Shown here in pieces: positions 17,474 to 25,827 of a stretch of 64,000 nucleotides of DNA (its first letter is position 1; each line of letters starts with the position of its first letter). Source of the stretch: Microtetraspora glauca. GTDB taxonomy: Bacteria > Actinomycetota > Actinomycetes > Streptosporangiales > Streptosporangiaceae. The position numbers were made by a program, and so were the translations under genes. A model generated the notes under the pieces. That model was not told the DNA's origin, made no database searches, and saw nothing but the letters and a program-made list of their open reading frames with translations. The stretch is from assembly GCA_001570385.1 (NCBI GenBank), contig BBYL01000039.1, forward strand, positions 35,038 to 99,037, given 5' to 3'.

Positions 17474-18241
17474 TTAGCCGGTGGGAAAGAGGGGCCATCC
17501 GGCCGTGAGGCCGCCGTCCAGGATGATGGTCTGCCCGGTGAGGTAGGAGGCTTTGTCGGAGCCGATGTAGAGCACGGCCGCGGCCATCTCCTCCGGGGTG
17601 CCGGGGCGGTGCATGGGCAGGACGGAGTTGACGGCGTCGCGTACATCGTCGCTGGCGGTGAACCTCTCGTACATTGCGGTCTGGGTGAAGCCGGGGGCGA
17701 TGGCGTTGACGCGGATGCCGTGGGCGGCGCCTTCGAGTGCCGCCGCCTTGGTGATGCCGATGACGGCGTGCTTGCTGCCGACGTAGAGGGTGGAGTTGGG
17801 GTAGCCCATCAGCCCGAAGGTGGAGCTGACGTTGATGATGCTTCCACCGCCCTGAGGTCGCATGGCGCGGAACTCGTGTTTCATACTCAGCAAAGTGCCC
17901 AGGACGTTGGTGTCGAAGGTGGCCGCGTAGCTTTCGTCGGTGACATCCGTGACGGGTCCCGGTGTGCCCGCCGTGCCGGCGTTGTTGAAGGCGATGTCCA
18001 GGTGGCTGAAGCGTTCAACGGTGCGATCGATGAGATCGGCCATGTCCTCGTCGCGGCGCACGTCGGCACGGACGAACGCGACCTGCGCGCCGAGTTCGCT
18101 GAGTTCATCGACGAGCTCGACGCCGACGTCCTCGTGCCGACCGGAGACGACGAGATTCGCGCCCTCGCGGGCATAGGCGACGGCCACGGCGCGACCGATG
18201 CCGGTGAGCGCGCCAGTAACGAGAACCACGGGAGTGGACAT
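17474..18241 (-). CDS. SDR family oxidoreductase (classical)
   Basis: 255 residues from ATG 18239-18241, preceded by AGAGGA. The cofactor motif is TGALTGIGRA, the NNAG motif is present (AFNNAGTAG), and the catalytic set appears as NVSSTFG with YVGSK near residue 150. The ending GQTIILDGGLTAGWPLFPTG is typical. A basic/acidic pattern after beta-2 (SGRHEDV) suggests NAD(P) use without a firm choice. It is likely a hydroxy-acyl or xenobiotic alcohol dehydrogenase; the substrate is unknown. Confidence 0.88.
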   Translation of the reverse strand: MSTPVVLVTGALTGIGRAVAVAYAREGANLVVSGRHEDVGVELVDELSELGAQVAFVRADVRRDEDMADLIDRTVERFSHLDIAFNNAGTAGTPGPVTDVTDESYAATFDTNVLGTLLSMKHEFRAMRPQGGGSIINVSSTFGLMGYPNSTLYVGSKHAVIGITKAAALEGAAHGIRVNAIAPGFTQTAMYERFTASDDVRDAVNSVLPMHRPGTPEEMAAAVLYIGSDKASYLTGQTIILDGGLTAGWPLFPTG

Positions 18242-18899
18242 GATCAGTCCTCTTGGATCAGGCTGGGACAGCCAGACCGCATAGCTCGGTTCCTGACACC
18301 CCACCTTCCCCGTTCTCCGTCCCACAACCTCGGCCGCGACGATGGTCGCCCGGCAAGGCAGGCCCGCTGGGATTCCAGCGGGCCTGCCTTACGTCTCGGT
18401 GTCGATCAAGGGTCGGGGACGACGGCCAACCTTGCGGGCGGCAGACCCGTACGGCGTGCAAGACGGCCGATGGTTGCTCGTTGGCCGCTCTTGGGCACGG
18501 ACCCGGGCACGCGGTAGATCGTTTAGGTGGCCTTCGTCAGGTCAGACCTCGAAGACGATCAAGAGAAGGCCACGTACGAACACCCCTCAGGCGCGAAGCT
18601 TCAGGCTCCACCCTGTTGATGACCAAGAACGCTCCCCCCGCCCTCGGCCGACTCCGGGCGAAAACTCGCGCCGCCTAACCAGCAGACGAATAATCCGCTG
18701 GTTGGACCACTTCACCAGCGAGACCGCGCAGGACCTCCGCGATATTCCGCGGGGCCTGCGCACTGCGTCCCGGCCGACGACTGATCTGCCGATGCGAATG
18801 GACGATGACCACGACTCCCCTGACGCCGGGCGGCGATGGCCCGACCACGGACAGCGTCACCGAGGATGGCCCCTCTGGCGGGCAACCCAGAGCGTGCGC
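18242..18899. other. Long intergenic stretch with one strong hairpin
   Basis: Apart from the hairpin at 18355-18390 I see only a weak inverted pair GTGGCCTTC/GAAGGCCAC around 18520-18580 and a short ORF ending RLRAKTRAA near 18678. No protein family or RNA gene is recognisable. Confidence 0.35.
18355..18390. terminator. Perfect 16-bp hairpin, likely rho-independent terminator
   Basis: AAGGCAGGCCCGCTGG and its exact complement CCAGCGGGCCTGCCTT are separated by GATT. The stem is perfect and GC-rich. There is no T-run. It separates the SDR promoter side from the DUF6221 gene region. Confidence 0.55.
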
Positions 18900-19304
18900 T
18901 CAGTCCCGCCACTCAGGGCGGTAGTCCGAATGCCAGCCATAGGCGGCGGCCTCCAAACGAAGGAGATGCTCGGCCTGCGCATGCTCCCCCACATCCACCC
19001 AACTCCCATAGACGACATGAGCCAGGTACGTGAGACGCTCCCGCTTGGCGGCCAGATCGTTGAGAACCCGAGCCGGGTCGTTGTGCACGATGTGCCGCTC
19101 ACAGCGCACGTTCACGGTTGCCGCGATCTGCGGCTGTTCGCAGTCGCGCACCTCCATGTACGCACGGCCGTACACGCCCGGCCGGGCGAAGGACACCGGA
19201 TCATCCGCCCTACGCGAGGAGAACCAATGGCCCGGCTCGCACCGGCCGGCGATCTCCTCGGCTTCGGCGATACGAGCACGCAGGAACGCGATCAGGTCAT
19301 CCAT
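18900..19304 (-). CDS. DUF6221 family protein
   Basis: 134 residues starting MDDLIAFLRARIAEAEEIAG, then EPGHWFSS, HIVHNDPARVLNDLAAKRERL and the ending YGWHSDYRPEWRD. This is the DUF6221 pattern seen in many streptomycete and Nonomuraea genomes, often near integrated elements. Function unknown. A decayed paralogue is at 41840-42092. The longer open frame upstream of this ATG has no family resemblance. Confidence 0.8.
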   Translation of the reverse strand: MDDLIAFLRARIAEAEEIAGRCEPGHWFSSRRADDPVSFARPGVYGRAYMEVRDCEQPQIAATVNVRCERHIVHNDPARVLNDLAAKRERLTYLAHVVYGSWVDVGEHAQAEHLLRLEAAAYGWHSDYRPEWRD

Positions 19305-19393
19305 CGGGACTCGACCCTCATCACTCGGTAAGAGCAGGTGAGTTCCCATCATGACGCCGCACCGCGCCGGCACCGACGACAGCGAGCAGCAGA

Positions 19394-19549
19394 TCACCCT
19401 CCGCGAGGAGATTCCTCCTCTTCCTGAGTACGTTCTTCCGCCCCTGCCCGGCGAAGTAGCCAGAAGTACTCACCCGGACCGCGGCTCGCCGTGGCGAGGG
19501 TGTCTTCGAAGTACTCCCCGGCAGCGGACACAATGCCATTGACGGCCAC
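19394..19549 (-). CDS. Possible 51-residue protein beginning in the 135-bp repeat
   Basis: A GTG (19547-19549) preceded by GAAGGGG at five bases opens a 51-codon frame, starting VAVNGIVSAAGEYFED, with a second GEYFWLLRRAG segment and a Glu-rich end. The ribosome site and start lie inside a 135-bp sequence repeated almost perfectly at 46024-46158, where a different frame follows the same start. It may be a real small gene using a conserved leader. No family recognised. Confidence 0.35.
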   Translation of the reverse strand: MAVNGIVSAAGEYFEDTLATASRGPGEYFWLLRRAGAEERTQEEEESPRGG

Positions 19550-19675
19550 TTCGTCCCCTTCGTGTTGATCTGAGCGAATCGAATGATTACGGAGTGGCCG
19601 TCTGTTGTCACATGGATCTCACCCGTGCCAGCGCCGGGCCTAGATCACCCGCACACCATCTCCCTGGACGTGAAC
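19541..19675 (-). repeat. 135-bp dispersed repeat, copy 1 (inverted relative to copy 2)
   Basis: Reverse-complement matching to 46024-46158 gives 132 identical bases of 135 by eye with no indels. Differences are at CTGAGCG/CTGATCG and two bases in the GAATGATTA/GAAGGGTTA segment. It includes GTTGTCACATGGATCTCACC and a GAAGGGGACGAAGTGGC block that resembles a ribosome site and start. No transposase is adjacent. Confidence 0.85.
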
Positions 19676-19874
19676 TCCCAACTCTGCCTCTTCCCGCCTC
19701 TGCCTCGCCTCTCTTACCCGCCTTCCTCCGCCTCTGCCTCTCTGGCCTTGCCCGCCTCCTTGGGCGGCGGACATCATCATCGGTCGTGAAGACCGGCGGT
19801 GCAGCGCACGTCAGGCTCTGTGAGCGAGCATGGGATGATCAAAACCGCCCATGCTTCCTTCCGCTGAGGCCGTT

Positions 19875-21827
19875 ATGGACATCCCCCTCACCCTGACCCT
19901 CTCGTTCGGCATCCTCGTGATGATCATCGCGCTGGCCGTCGCGGCCAGACGGCTCCTTGGCGTCAGGTTCGGCGCCATCCGCACCGCTCTGGCCGCGATC
20001 ATGGCGTTCGCCCTGGCCGAGCCGCTGCTGTCGCCCGTCCTGATGTCGTTCAAGAGCACCGACATGCAGAAAGACCCCGGCCTCGGCCCACTTTGGGTGC
20101 TCGTGCTCGTGGTCATGTGCATCGTGCTGATCCCCATGGTCATCCTGGTGGTCGCCGAGGCGCTCGTGCCGCCGGGATCCATCCCCGGGCCGATCGAGTT
20201 CGCCCGCTCGCTGCGCGGCCGGATCTCCAGAGCCCGCCGTTACTCCCAGATCACCCGCATCGCCTTCCGGCACGGCCTCGGGCCGTACCTGCGCGGCCGC
20301 GGCGACCGTCTCGAAGACCGGGGCGGCAGGGTACGGCTCGCGCGGGCGCTGCGCGGCGCCCTCGACGAGGGCGGCGTCACGTTCGTGAAACTCGGCCAGG
20401 TGCTGTCCACCCGCCGGGACCTGCTGCCCACCGAATTCGTCGACGAGCTCCGCAAGCTCCAGGACCACGTCGCCCCAGTGCCCTGGGATCAGATCGAGCA
20501 GGTCCTCGTCGCCGAACTCGGCGGTCCCGTCGACGAGACCTTCGCCGAGTTCACTCGTCACCCGCTGGCCGCCGCCTCCATCGCCCAGGCCTACACCGCC
20601 CGCCTGCACACCGGCGAGAGCGTCGTCGTCAAGGTCCAACGCCCCGCCATCCGCTCCGTCGTCGCCCGCGACCTCGACATCGTCGCCAGGCTCGCCCACA
20701 CCCTGGAGACCAAGTCCCGCTGGGGCCGCACACTCGGCGTGCGCGACCTGGCCGAGGGCTTCGCCGTCGCCATCCGTGAAGAGCTCGACTTCAGGATCGA
20801 GGCCGGGAACATGGCCGCCGTCGCCGCCTCCGGAGGCGGCAGCGTCACCTACCCGTCCCCGTACGCCGAGCTGTGCACCGAACGCGTCCTCGTCATGCAG
20901 CGCCTGACCGGTGGCCCGCTGTCCGGCGCCACCCGCGAGCAGGGGCCCGAACTGGCCCGTACGCTGCTCGACTGCCTGCTACGGCAGATCCTGCTCGAAG
21001 GCGTCTTCCACGCCGACCCGCACCCCGGCAACATCATGCTGCTCAGCGACGGCACCCTCGGCCTCCTCGACTTCGGCTCCGTCGGCCGGCTCGACAGTTC
21101 CGTACGCGCCGCCCTGCAGCGCTTCCTGATCGCGATGAACCGTCAGGACCCGCTCGGTGTCACCGACGCGCTCCTGGAGATCGTCCCCAGGCCGGAGGAG
21201 ATCGACGAGGCGGCGCTGGAACGGGCGATGGGCCAGTTCATGGCCAGACATCTGGCACCGGGTACGGGGAGCATGCTGATGTTCACCGACCTGTTCAAGA
21301 TCGTCACAGAGTATGGCCTGTCCATCCCGCCCGAGGTCGCGGCCGTCTTCCGGGCGTTGGCCACTCTCGAAGGCACCCTTGTGGCCCTCGCGCCCGGCTT
21401 CAACCTCATCGACGAGGCTCGTTCGTTCGCCGGCGGATATCTGGCCGAGCAACTCGACACCACGTCGGTGAAGGACGCCGTCACCCACGAGATCGCCGCC
21501 TTGCTGCCGATGCTGCGACGGCTGCCCCGGCGTATCGAGCGGATCGCCAGTGCGGCCGAGCACGGGCGCTTCTCGATGAACGTACGGCTGCTCGCGGACG
21601 AACGGGATCGGCAGTTCATCACCGGCCTGCTGCATCAGGTGCTGCTGACGGTGCTGGGAGCCACTGCGGGGATCATGGGCGTCGTTCTGCTGGGGACGGA
21701 TGGCGGCCCTCGGGTGATGCCAGGGGTCATCAGCCTGTACGAGCTCATAGGGTTCAACCTGATCGTCATCAGCTCAATCCTGGTGCTGCGCGTCCTCATC
21801 GGGATCTTCCGCCGAGATCGCGCCTGA
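19875..21827 (+). CDS. ABC1/UbiB/AarF-family atypical kinase, membrane anchored
   Basis: About 650 residues. The N-terminal 110 residues contain three hydrophobic helices, then the ABC1 kinase-like domain: KLGQVLSTRRDLLP (the KxGQ motif), AASIAQAY (Ala-rich nucleotide loop), SVVVKVQRP (invariant Lys), EELDF, FHADPHPGNIM (catalytic loop) and LLDFGSVG (metal-binding DFG equivalent). Two C-terminal helices follow. Known relatives are ATPases supporting ubiquinone or other isoprenoid lipid metabolism; the actinobacterial role is less clear. ATG 19875 has GAGG upstream; ATG 19851 would add eight residues. Confidence 0.88.
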   Translation: MDIPLTLTLSFGILVMIIALAVAARRLLGVRFGAIRTALAAIMAFALAEPLLSPVLMSFKSTDMQKDPGLGPLWVLVLVVMCIVLIPMVILVVAEALVPPGSIPGPIEFARSLRGRISRARRYSQITRIAFRHGLGPYLRGRGDRLEDRGGRVRLARALRGALDEGGVTFVKLGQVLSTRRDLLPTEFVDELRKLQDHVAPVPWDQIEQVLVAELGGPVDETFAEFTRHPLAAASIAQAYTARLHTGESVVVKVQRPAIRSVVARDLDIVARLAHTLETKSRWGRTLGVRDLAEGFAVAIREELDFRIEAGNMAAVAASGGGSVTYPSPYAELCTERVLVMQRLTGGPLSGATREQGPELARTLLDCLLRQILLEGVFHADPHPGNIMLLSDGTLGLLDFGSVGRLDSSVRAALQRFLIAMNRQDPLGVTDALLEIVPRPEEIDEAALERAMGQFMARHLAPGTGSMLMFTDLFKIVTEYGLSIPPEVAAVFRALATLEGTLVALAPGFNLIDEARSFAGGYLAEQLDTTSVKDAVTHEIAALLPMLRRLPRRIERIASAAEHGRFSMNVRLLADERDRQFITGLLHQVLLTVLGATAGIMGVVLLGTDGGPRVMPGVISLYELIGFNLIVISSILVLRVLIGIFRRDRA

Positions 21828-21879
21828 CCGAGCCGGTGGGCGTGGGCCGCCGGAGCCGGCGAGGACGCTGACGCGTACG

Positions 21880-22045
21880 CGGCGGCGCACGGCCCCGCAC
21901 GTCGCGGCGCTAGGTCGATGCCGGCCTTCTTCACGATGGGCCACACCGTGGAGGCTCCCACCCGGTAGCCCAGAGCCGCGAGTTCCCCGGCGATCCGCCG
22001 ACAACCCCACAGCGGATTCTTAAACCAGCCGCAGCGCCATGAACA
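21880..22045 (-). mobile_element. Remnant of an integrase-core (IS3/IS481-like) transposase
   Basis: A reverse-strand fragment reads NPLWGCRRIAGELAALGY, then STVWPIVKKAGIDLAPRRAGP. This is the helix-turn-helix region just before the rve catalytic core in transposases of this type. Nothing upstream or downstream continues the gene. Confidence 0.6.
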
Positions 22046-22166
22046 GCGATCATGCCTGCCAGAACTGAAATCCCGGACCACGGGCAGTTCCTGACGTCTG
22101 CGGCGTTCCCCTTCGAGGTTTACGGGCACGGAAGAAGTGATGATCACCCATGCCGGGCGGTGTGTC

Positions 22167-22826
22167 TCAGGTCACCAGGCCCCTGCGGTAGGCGTAGACC
22201 ACCGCCTGCACGCGGTCACGCAGGTCGAGCTTGGTGAGGATGCGGGACACGTACGTCTTGACGGTCTCCTGGCTGATCACCAGGGTCGCGGCGATCTCGC
22301 TGTTGGACCGGCCGTCTGCGATGAGGCGCAGCACCTCCAGCTCGCGTGGGGTCAGCGCGGTCTCGGCCGGCGTGGCCTGGGCGGGGCGGATCCGGGCCGC
22401 GTACCTGCCGACGAGCTGCCGCGTCACCTCGGGTGCCAGCAGCGCGGCGCCCGTCGCGACGGTGCGGATGCCGTGCAGAAGCTGCGCCGGTGGGGCGTCC
22501 TTGAGCAGGAACCCGCTCGCCCCCGCGCGCAGCGCCTCGTACACGTACTCGTCCAGGTTGAACGTCGTCACCACGAGCACCTTGATCGGACTCTCGACCC
22601 CGGCGCCGGCCAGCAGGCGGGTGGCCTCGATGCCGTCGAGCACCGGCATCCGCACGTCCATCACCACGATGTCGGGGCTCAGCCGACGGGCGAGGTCGAC
22701 CGCGGTGCGACCGTCGCCGCACGCGCCAACCACCTCCAGGTCCGGCTGCATGTCGATGATCGTCGCGAAGCCGGTGCGGATCAGCGCCTGGTCGTCGCAG
22801 ACCAGGACCCGGATCGGCGCGCTCAC
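22167..22826 (-). CDS. NarL/LuxR-type response regulator
   Basis: 219 residues. The receiver domain has DDQALIRTGF, phospho-acceptor Asp in IVVMDVRMP, the Thr of VVTTF and the Lys of FLLKDAPP. The C-terminal LuxR helix-turn-helix runs LTPRELEVLRLIADGRSNSEIA then ETVKTYVSRI. Its start overlaps the kinase stop by four bases, so the pair is co-translated and certainly cognate. The target may include its own CPBP-protease operon (inference). Confidence 0.95.
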   Translation of the reverse strand: MSAPIRVLVCDDQALIRTGFATIIDMQPDLEVVGACGDGRTAVDLARRLSPDIVVMDVRMPVLDGIEATRLLAGAGVESPIKVLVVTTFNLDEYVYEALRAGASGFLLKDAPPAQLLHGIRTVATGAALLAPEVTRQLVGRYAARIRPAQATPAETALTPRELEVLRLIADGRSNSEIAATLVISQETVKTYVSRILTKLDLRDRVQAVVYAYRRGLVT

Positions 22827-23977
22827 GACGGGCTCCCCGCGGGGATGCGGGCCCGCACCACGAAGCCGCCACCCGCCTGCCGGTCGGCGCTGAACTCGCC
22901 GCCCAGGGCGTCCACCCGCTCGCGGAGCCCGGCAAGGCCCCGCCCGCTCCCGCCGGGAGAGGCGGCCCTGGAGCGGGGGCCGTCGGTGCTGACCTCCACG
23001 CTGATCTCCTTCTCGCCGTAGCGCACCCGGACCACGGTCGGGCTGCCGTGGGCGTATTTGAGGGCGTTCGTCAGGGCCTCCTGGACGACCCTATAGGTCA
23101 CGAACTCGGCGCTGCCCGCCGATTCCGCCGGACTGCCCTCCTCGGTGAACTCCACCGGCTGCCCGGCCTGGCAGGTCTGCTCCACGAGGGTGCGGAGCTC
23201 GCCGGCGGAGGGCATGCTGACGTCGGTGTCGTGATCGGCTTTGAGCAGGTCGAGCATGTGCCGTAGGTCGGTGATGGCCCGCCGGCCGGTGTCGCTGATG
23301 GCGCTCAGCGTCGCGTCGATGCGGTCGGGGGCGGCGGTCAGGTAGCGTGCGGCCTCGGCCTGCACGACCATCGCCGTCACGTGGTGCATCACGACGTCGT
23401 GGAGCTCGCGGGCGATCCGGGTGCGTTCGGCGGCGCGGGTGGCCTCGGCGACGTGGCGGCGGCGTTCCGCCTCGGCGGCGCGGGTGGAGCGCAGCCAGGC
23501 CCCGATGCCCCACGCGAGGGTCAGGGCCAGGTAGAACACCACGTAACCTTCCACCCTCTCGGTCGCGCCGAGCCGGCCGAGCGCGAGCGCCAGCGGCACG
23601 TACGCCATGGAGAGGAGGACCACGGTCACGCGCCGGTGGCGCTCCAGATGGGCGCCTGCGCTGATGAGCGCGATGGGCATCGCGTTGCTCGCGAACACGT
23701 GGTAGGCGCGGAGCTGGTCGAGGGCGAAGCCGAGCGACACCAGAGCCAGACACACGGTCGGCCACCGCCGGCGCACGGCGAGCGGAAGGCACTCCAGGGC
23801 GATCACGACGAACGCCAGCGCGTCGAAGGGGCGGGCCGGCAGGTCGCCGACCTGCGTCCCCTTGCCGTGGAAGGCCGGCAGGAGCGATGCGATGGCCAGC
23901 AGCAGCCCGAACGGTAAATCCCGGACCACTACGTCACACCGCCGCCACAGGTCCGCGACCCGCCGTAGATCGATCAC
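22823..23977 (-). CDS. Sensor histidine kinase (NarL-partner, HisKA_3 type)
   Basis: 384 residues from GTG 23975-23977, overlapping the upstream stop. Four to five membrane helices occupy residues 20-165 with almost no extracytoplasmic loop, suggesting sensing within the membrane. The dimerisation box reads RTRIARELHDVVMHHVTAMV with the phospho-accepting His, and the ATPase domain has VVQEALTNALKYAHG (N box) and GGSGRGLAGLRERV (G box). It phosphorylates the response regulator encoded next. Confidence 0.93.
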   Translation of the reverse strand: MIDLRRVADLWRRCDVVVRDLPFGLLLAIASLLPAFHGKGTQVGDLPARPFDALAFVVIALECLPLAVRRRWPTVCLALVSLGFALDQLRAYHVFASNAMPIALISAGAHLERHRRVTVVLLSMAYVPLALALGRLGATERVEGYVVFYLALTLAWGIGAWLRSTRAAEAERRRHVAEATRAAERTRIARELHDVVMHHVTAMVVQAEAARYLTAAPDRIDATLSAISDTGRRAITDLRHMLDLLKADHDTDVSMPSAGELRTLVEQTCQAGQPVEFTEEGSPAESAGSAEFVTYRVVQEALTNALKYAHGSPTVVRVRYGEKEISVEVSTDGPRSRAASPGGSGRGLAGLRERVDALGGEFSADRQAGGGFVVRARIPAGSPS

Positions 23978-24795
23978 CGGGCGAGCGTAGCGGTCGCGCC
24001 GCGCCGGAGCGGGACCACGTTGCCGCGCCGGCGGGCCAGCCACATGAACACGACCGCCAGCAGCAGGCCGAACACCACCGCGTACGGGCTCGCCTCCGGC
24101 CCGAACTCGCCGCCCGTGAGCAGGGCTGGGCCCGACGTCACGCCGTGCAGCAGCCCCTGCGTCGCGCCGTTGCCCGAGACCTCGGTGCCGAAGATGCCCG
24201 CCGCGGCGAAGTTCCAGCCGAAGTGCAGGCCGATCGGCACCCACAGGGTGCGGGTGGCGGCGTAGGCGGCGGCGAGCATGCTGCCCGCCTCGATCGCGAT
24301 GGCGATCGCGCCCCACAGGCTGGCGTGCGGATTGAACAGGTGCGACAGGCCGAACAGCACGCCGGTCACCGCCAGCGCCAGCCACGTGCCGGTGCGTTCC
24401 TCGACGATCCGGAACAGGATGCCGCGAAAGATCAGCTCCTCCGTCACCGCGGCGGCAGCCATGAAGCCGAGCAGTCCGATCGCGCCTGTCACCGAGCCGA
24501 GGCCGTCGATCCGGTAGCCGCCCACGAGAGCGATGTTCACGATGACGGCCGCGAACAGCGCGACACCGATCAGCGCTCCTCGTGTGATGGCGCGGGTGGC
24601 GCCTCGCGTCGCCACCTCCGCCGGTGCGCGGCGCTCGGACCACCGCACCACCCGGGCGTACACGAGCACCGCGAGCACGGCCGTCGCGACGCCGAAGAGC
24701 AGGGTGAGGAGCGAGCTCCCCTGCACCGCGCCCACGATGGCGCTGCCGACCAAGGCGACCAGCGCGACAGGCACGAGCTGTTTCAACAACCGCAT
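23974..24795 (-). CDS. CPBP-family intramembrane metalloprotease (CAAX-like)
   Basis: 273 residues and about eight membrane helices. The glutamate motif EELIFRG, the LFGLSHLFNP histidine and the later HFGWN motif are the conserved metal ligands of the ABI/CPBP family. Start at ATG 24793-24795 after GGGAG. First gene of the operon with the histidine kinase and response regulator, an arrangement suggesting the protease either acts on the signal or is part of the response. Confidence 0.9.
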   Translation of the reverse strand: MRLLKQLVPVALVALVGSAIVGAVQGSSLLTLLFGVATAVLAVLVYARVVRWSERRAPAEVATRGATRAITRGALIGVALFAAVIVNIALVGGYRIDGLGSVTGAIGLLGFMAAAAVTEELIFRGILFRIVEERTGTWLALAVTGVLFGLSHLFNPHASLWGAIAIAIEAGSMLAAAYAATRTLWVPIGLHFGWNFAAAGIFGTEVSGNGATQGLLHGVTSGPALLTGGEFGPEASPYAVVFGLLLAVVFMWLARRRGNVVPLRRGATATLAR

Positions 24796-24872
24796 GACGA
24801 CTCCCTTACGTGGGGGGACTCCGCGACGGGGCGCCGCCGCTACGCCGAGAAACGCTAGGGATTCGGCGGTCT

Positions 24873-25105
24873 GGAATCGTCCCCGTGCGGTGGACATTCG
24901 CGGGTAGCTCGCGCGGGGGACGGGCGCACATGCGATTCGTCGTACGACGCCGCTGCGTTCGACGTCGCCGTGGATGGCGTACATCTCCGGCGGCGTCCGT
25001 ATCGCACGACAGAGCGGAGCGATCGCGTCCCTCTCCGACAGGCCGCACTTGTCCCCCGCACGAGCCACCGGCGAATGTCCACCGTGCGGCGATGATCCCG
25101 GACCG
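24873..25105. repeat. Imperfect 55-60-bp inverted repeat around a 110-bp centre
   Basis: GTGCGGTGGACATTCGC near 24890 and its complement GCGAATGTCCACCG near 25080 are the best-conserved cores of two arms of about 60 bases with roughly 80% identity by eye. They flank a gene-free stretch upstream of the CPBP operon. It could be a relic of a small mobile element or a long cruciform regulatory region. Confidence 0.45.
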
Positions 25106-25278
25106 CCCGATCCGTAGCGTTACGGCGCAGCCACGACGCTCTCAGCGGCCACTACGCCAGACCCGACCGCCTCCCGAGGCCGTGATCGAGGCCGCGGTGA
25201 TCTATTTGCTGCTTGCCCGGTTCGCAGGAGGGCTCGCGGTGGAGCGTGCGAGGCCATCCGACTGGCTGTGAGGGACGC

Positions 25279-25775
25279 TCAGTGGTTGTCGGCGGTGGCG
25301 AAGTCGGGTAGCTCGGTGGACAACAGCTCGTCCGCGGCGCCGTCGAGGAGCTGGGCCATCTCCGTGGAGCGGGGAAGCATGGTCTTCTCGTAGGCGTGGA
25401 TGGCTTCGTCGACGGTGTCGTGGTGGGCGGTGGAGAGGGCGAGTTCGCATGCGTCCAGCAGGGCGAGGTTGACGCCGACGCCGAGCGGGGGCATGAGGTG
25501 GGCGGCGTCGCCGAGCAGGGTCACCGTGGGGTTGTGCTCCCAAGGCGTGTGGGACGGGCAGGGCGGAGATCGGGCGGTCGACGTAGGGGCCGTCATTGTC
25601 GGTGACCAGCTGGCGCAGGCGGGGCGACCAGTCGCGGTAGCGCTCCAGGAGGAGGGCGCGGATGCCGTCGGTGGCCTGGGGTGCTTCGACCTTCTGGAAC
25701 ACGGCTGGAGCGCGCTCGCCCAGATCAAGGCGTAAGCAAGCGCCTTGTCGCGGAACGGCGCGAGTCCGGGCGGCC
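25279..25775 (-). pseudogene. C-terminal part of a FAD-dependent aromatic monooxygenase, frameshifted
   Basis: The last segment reads NPTVTLLGDAAHLMPPLGVG with the GD motif that contacts FAD ribityl, then LALLDACELALSTA and HAYEKTMLPRSTEMAQ. The preceding segment, DGIRALLLERYRDWSPRLRQ and DNDGPYVDRPISALP, is in another frame, and a further shift occurs near 25720. The N-terminal GxGxxG dinucleotide domain is missing. It is a decayed gene. Confidence 0.75.
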
Positions 25776-25815
25776 CTCATCACACCGGGGTGATCCGTGC
25801 AACCTTGATGATCAC

Positions 25816-25821
25816 TAAGAT
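25816..25821 (+). promoter_or_regulatory. -10 element of a probable leaderless promoter
   Basis: TAAGAT (TANNNT) ends six bases before the GTG of the VWA gene, which has no Shine-Dalgarno sequence, suggesting transcription starts at the start codon. Confidence 0.45.
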
Positions 25822-25827
25822 CGCCGA

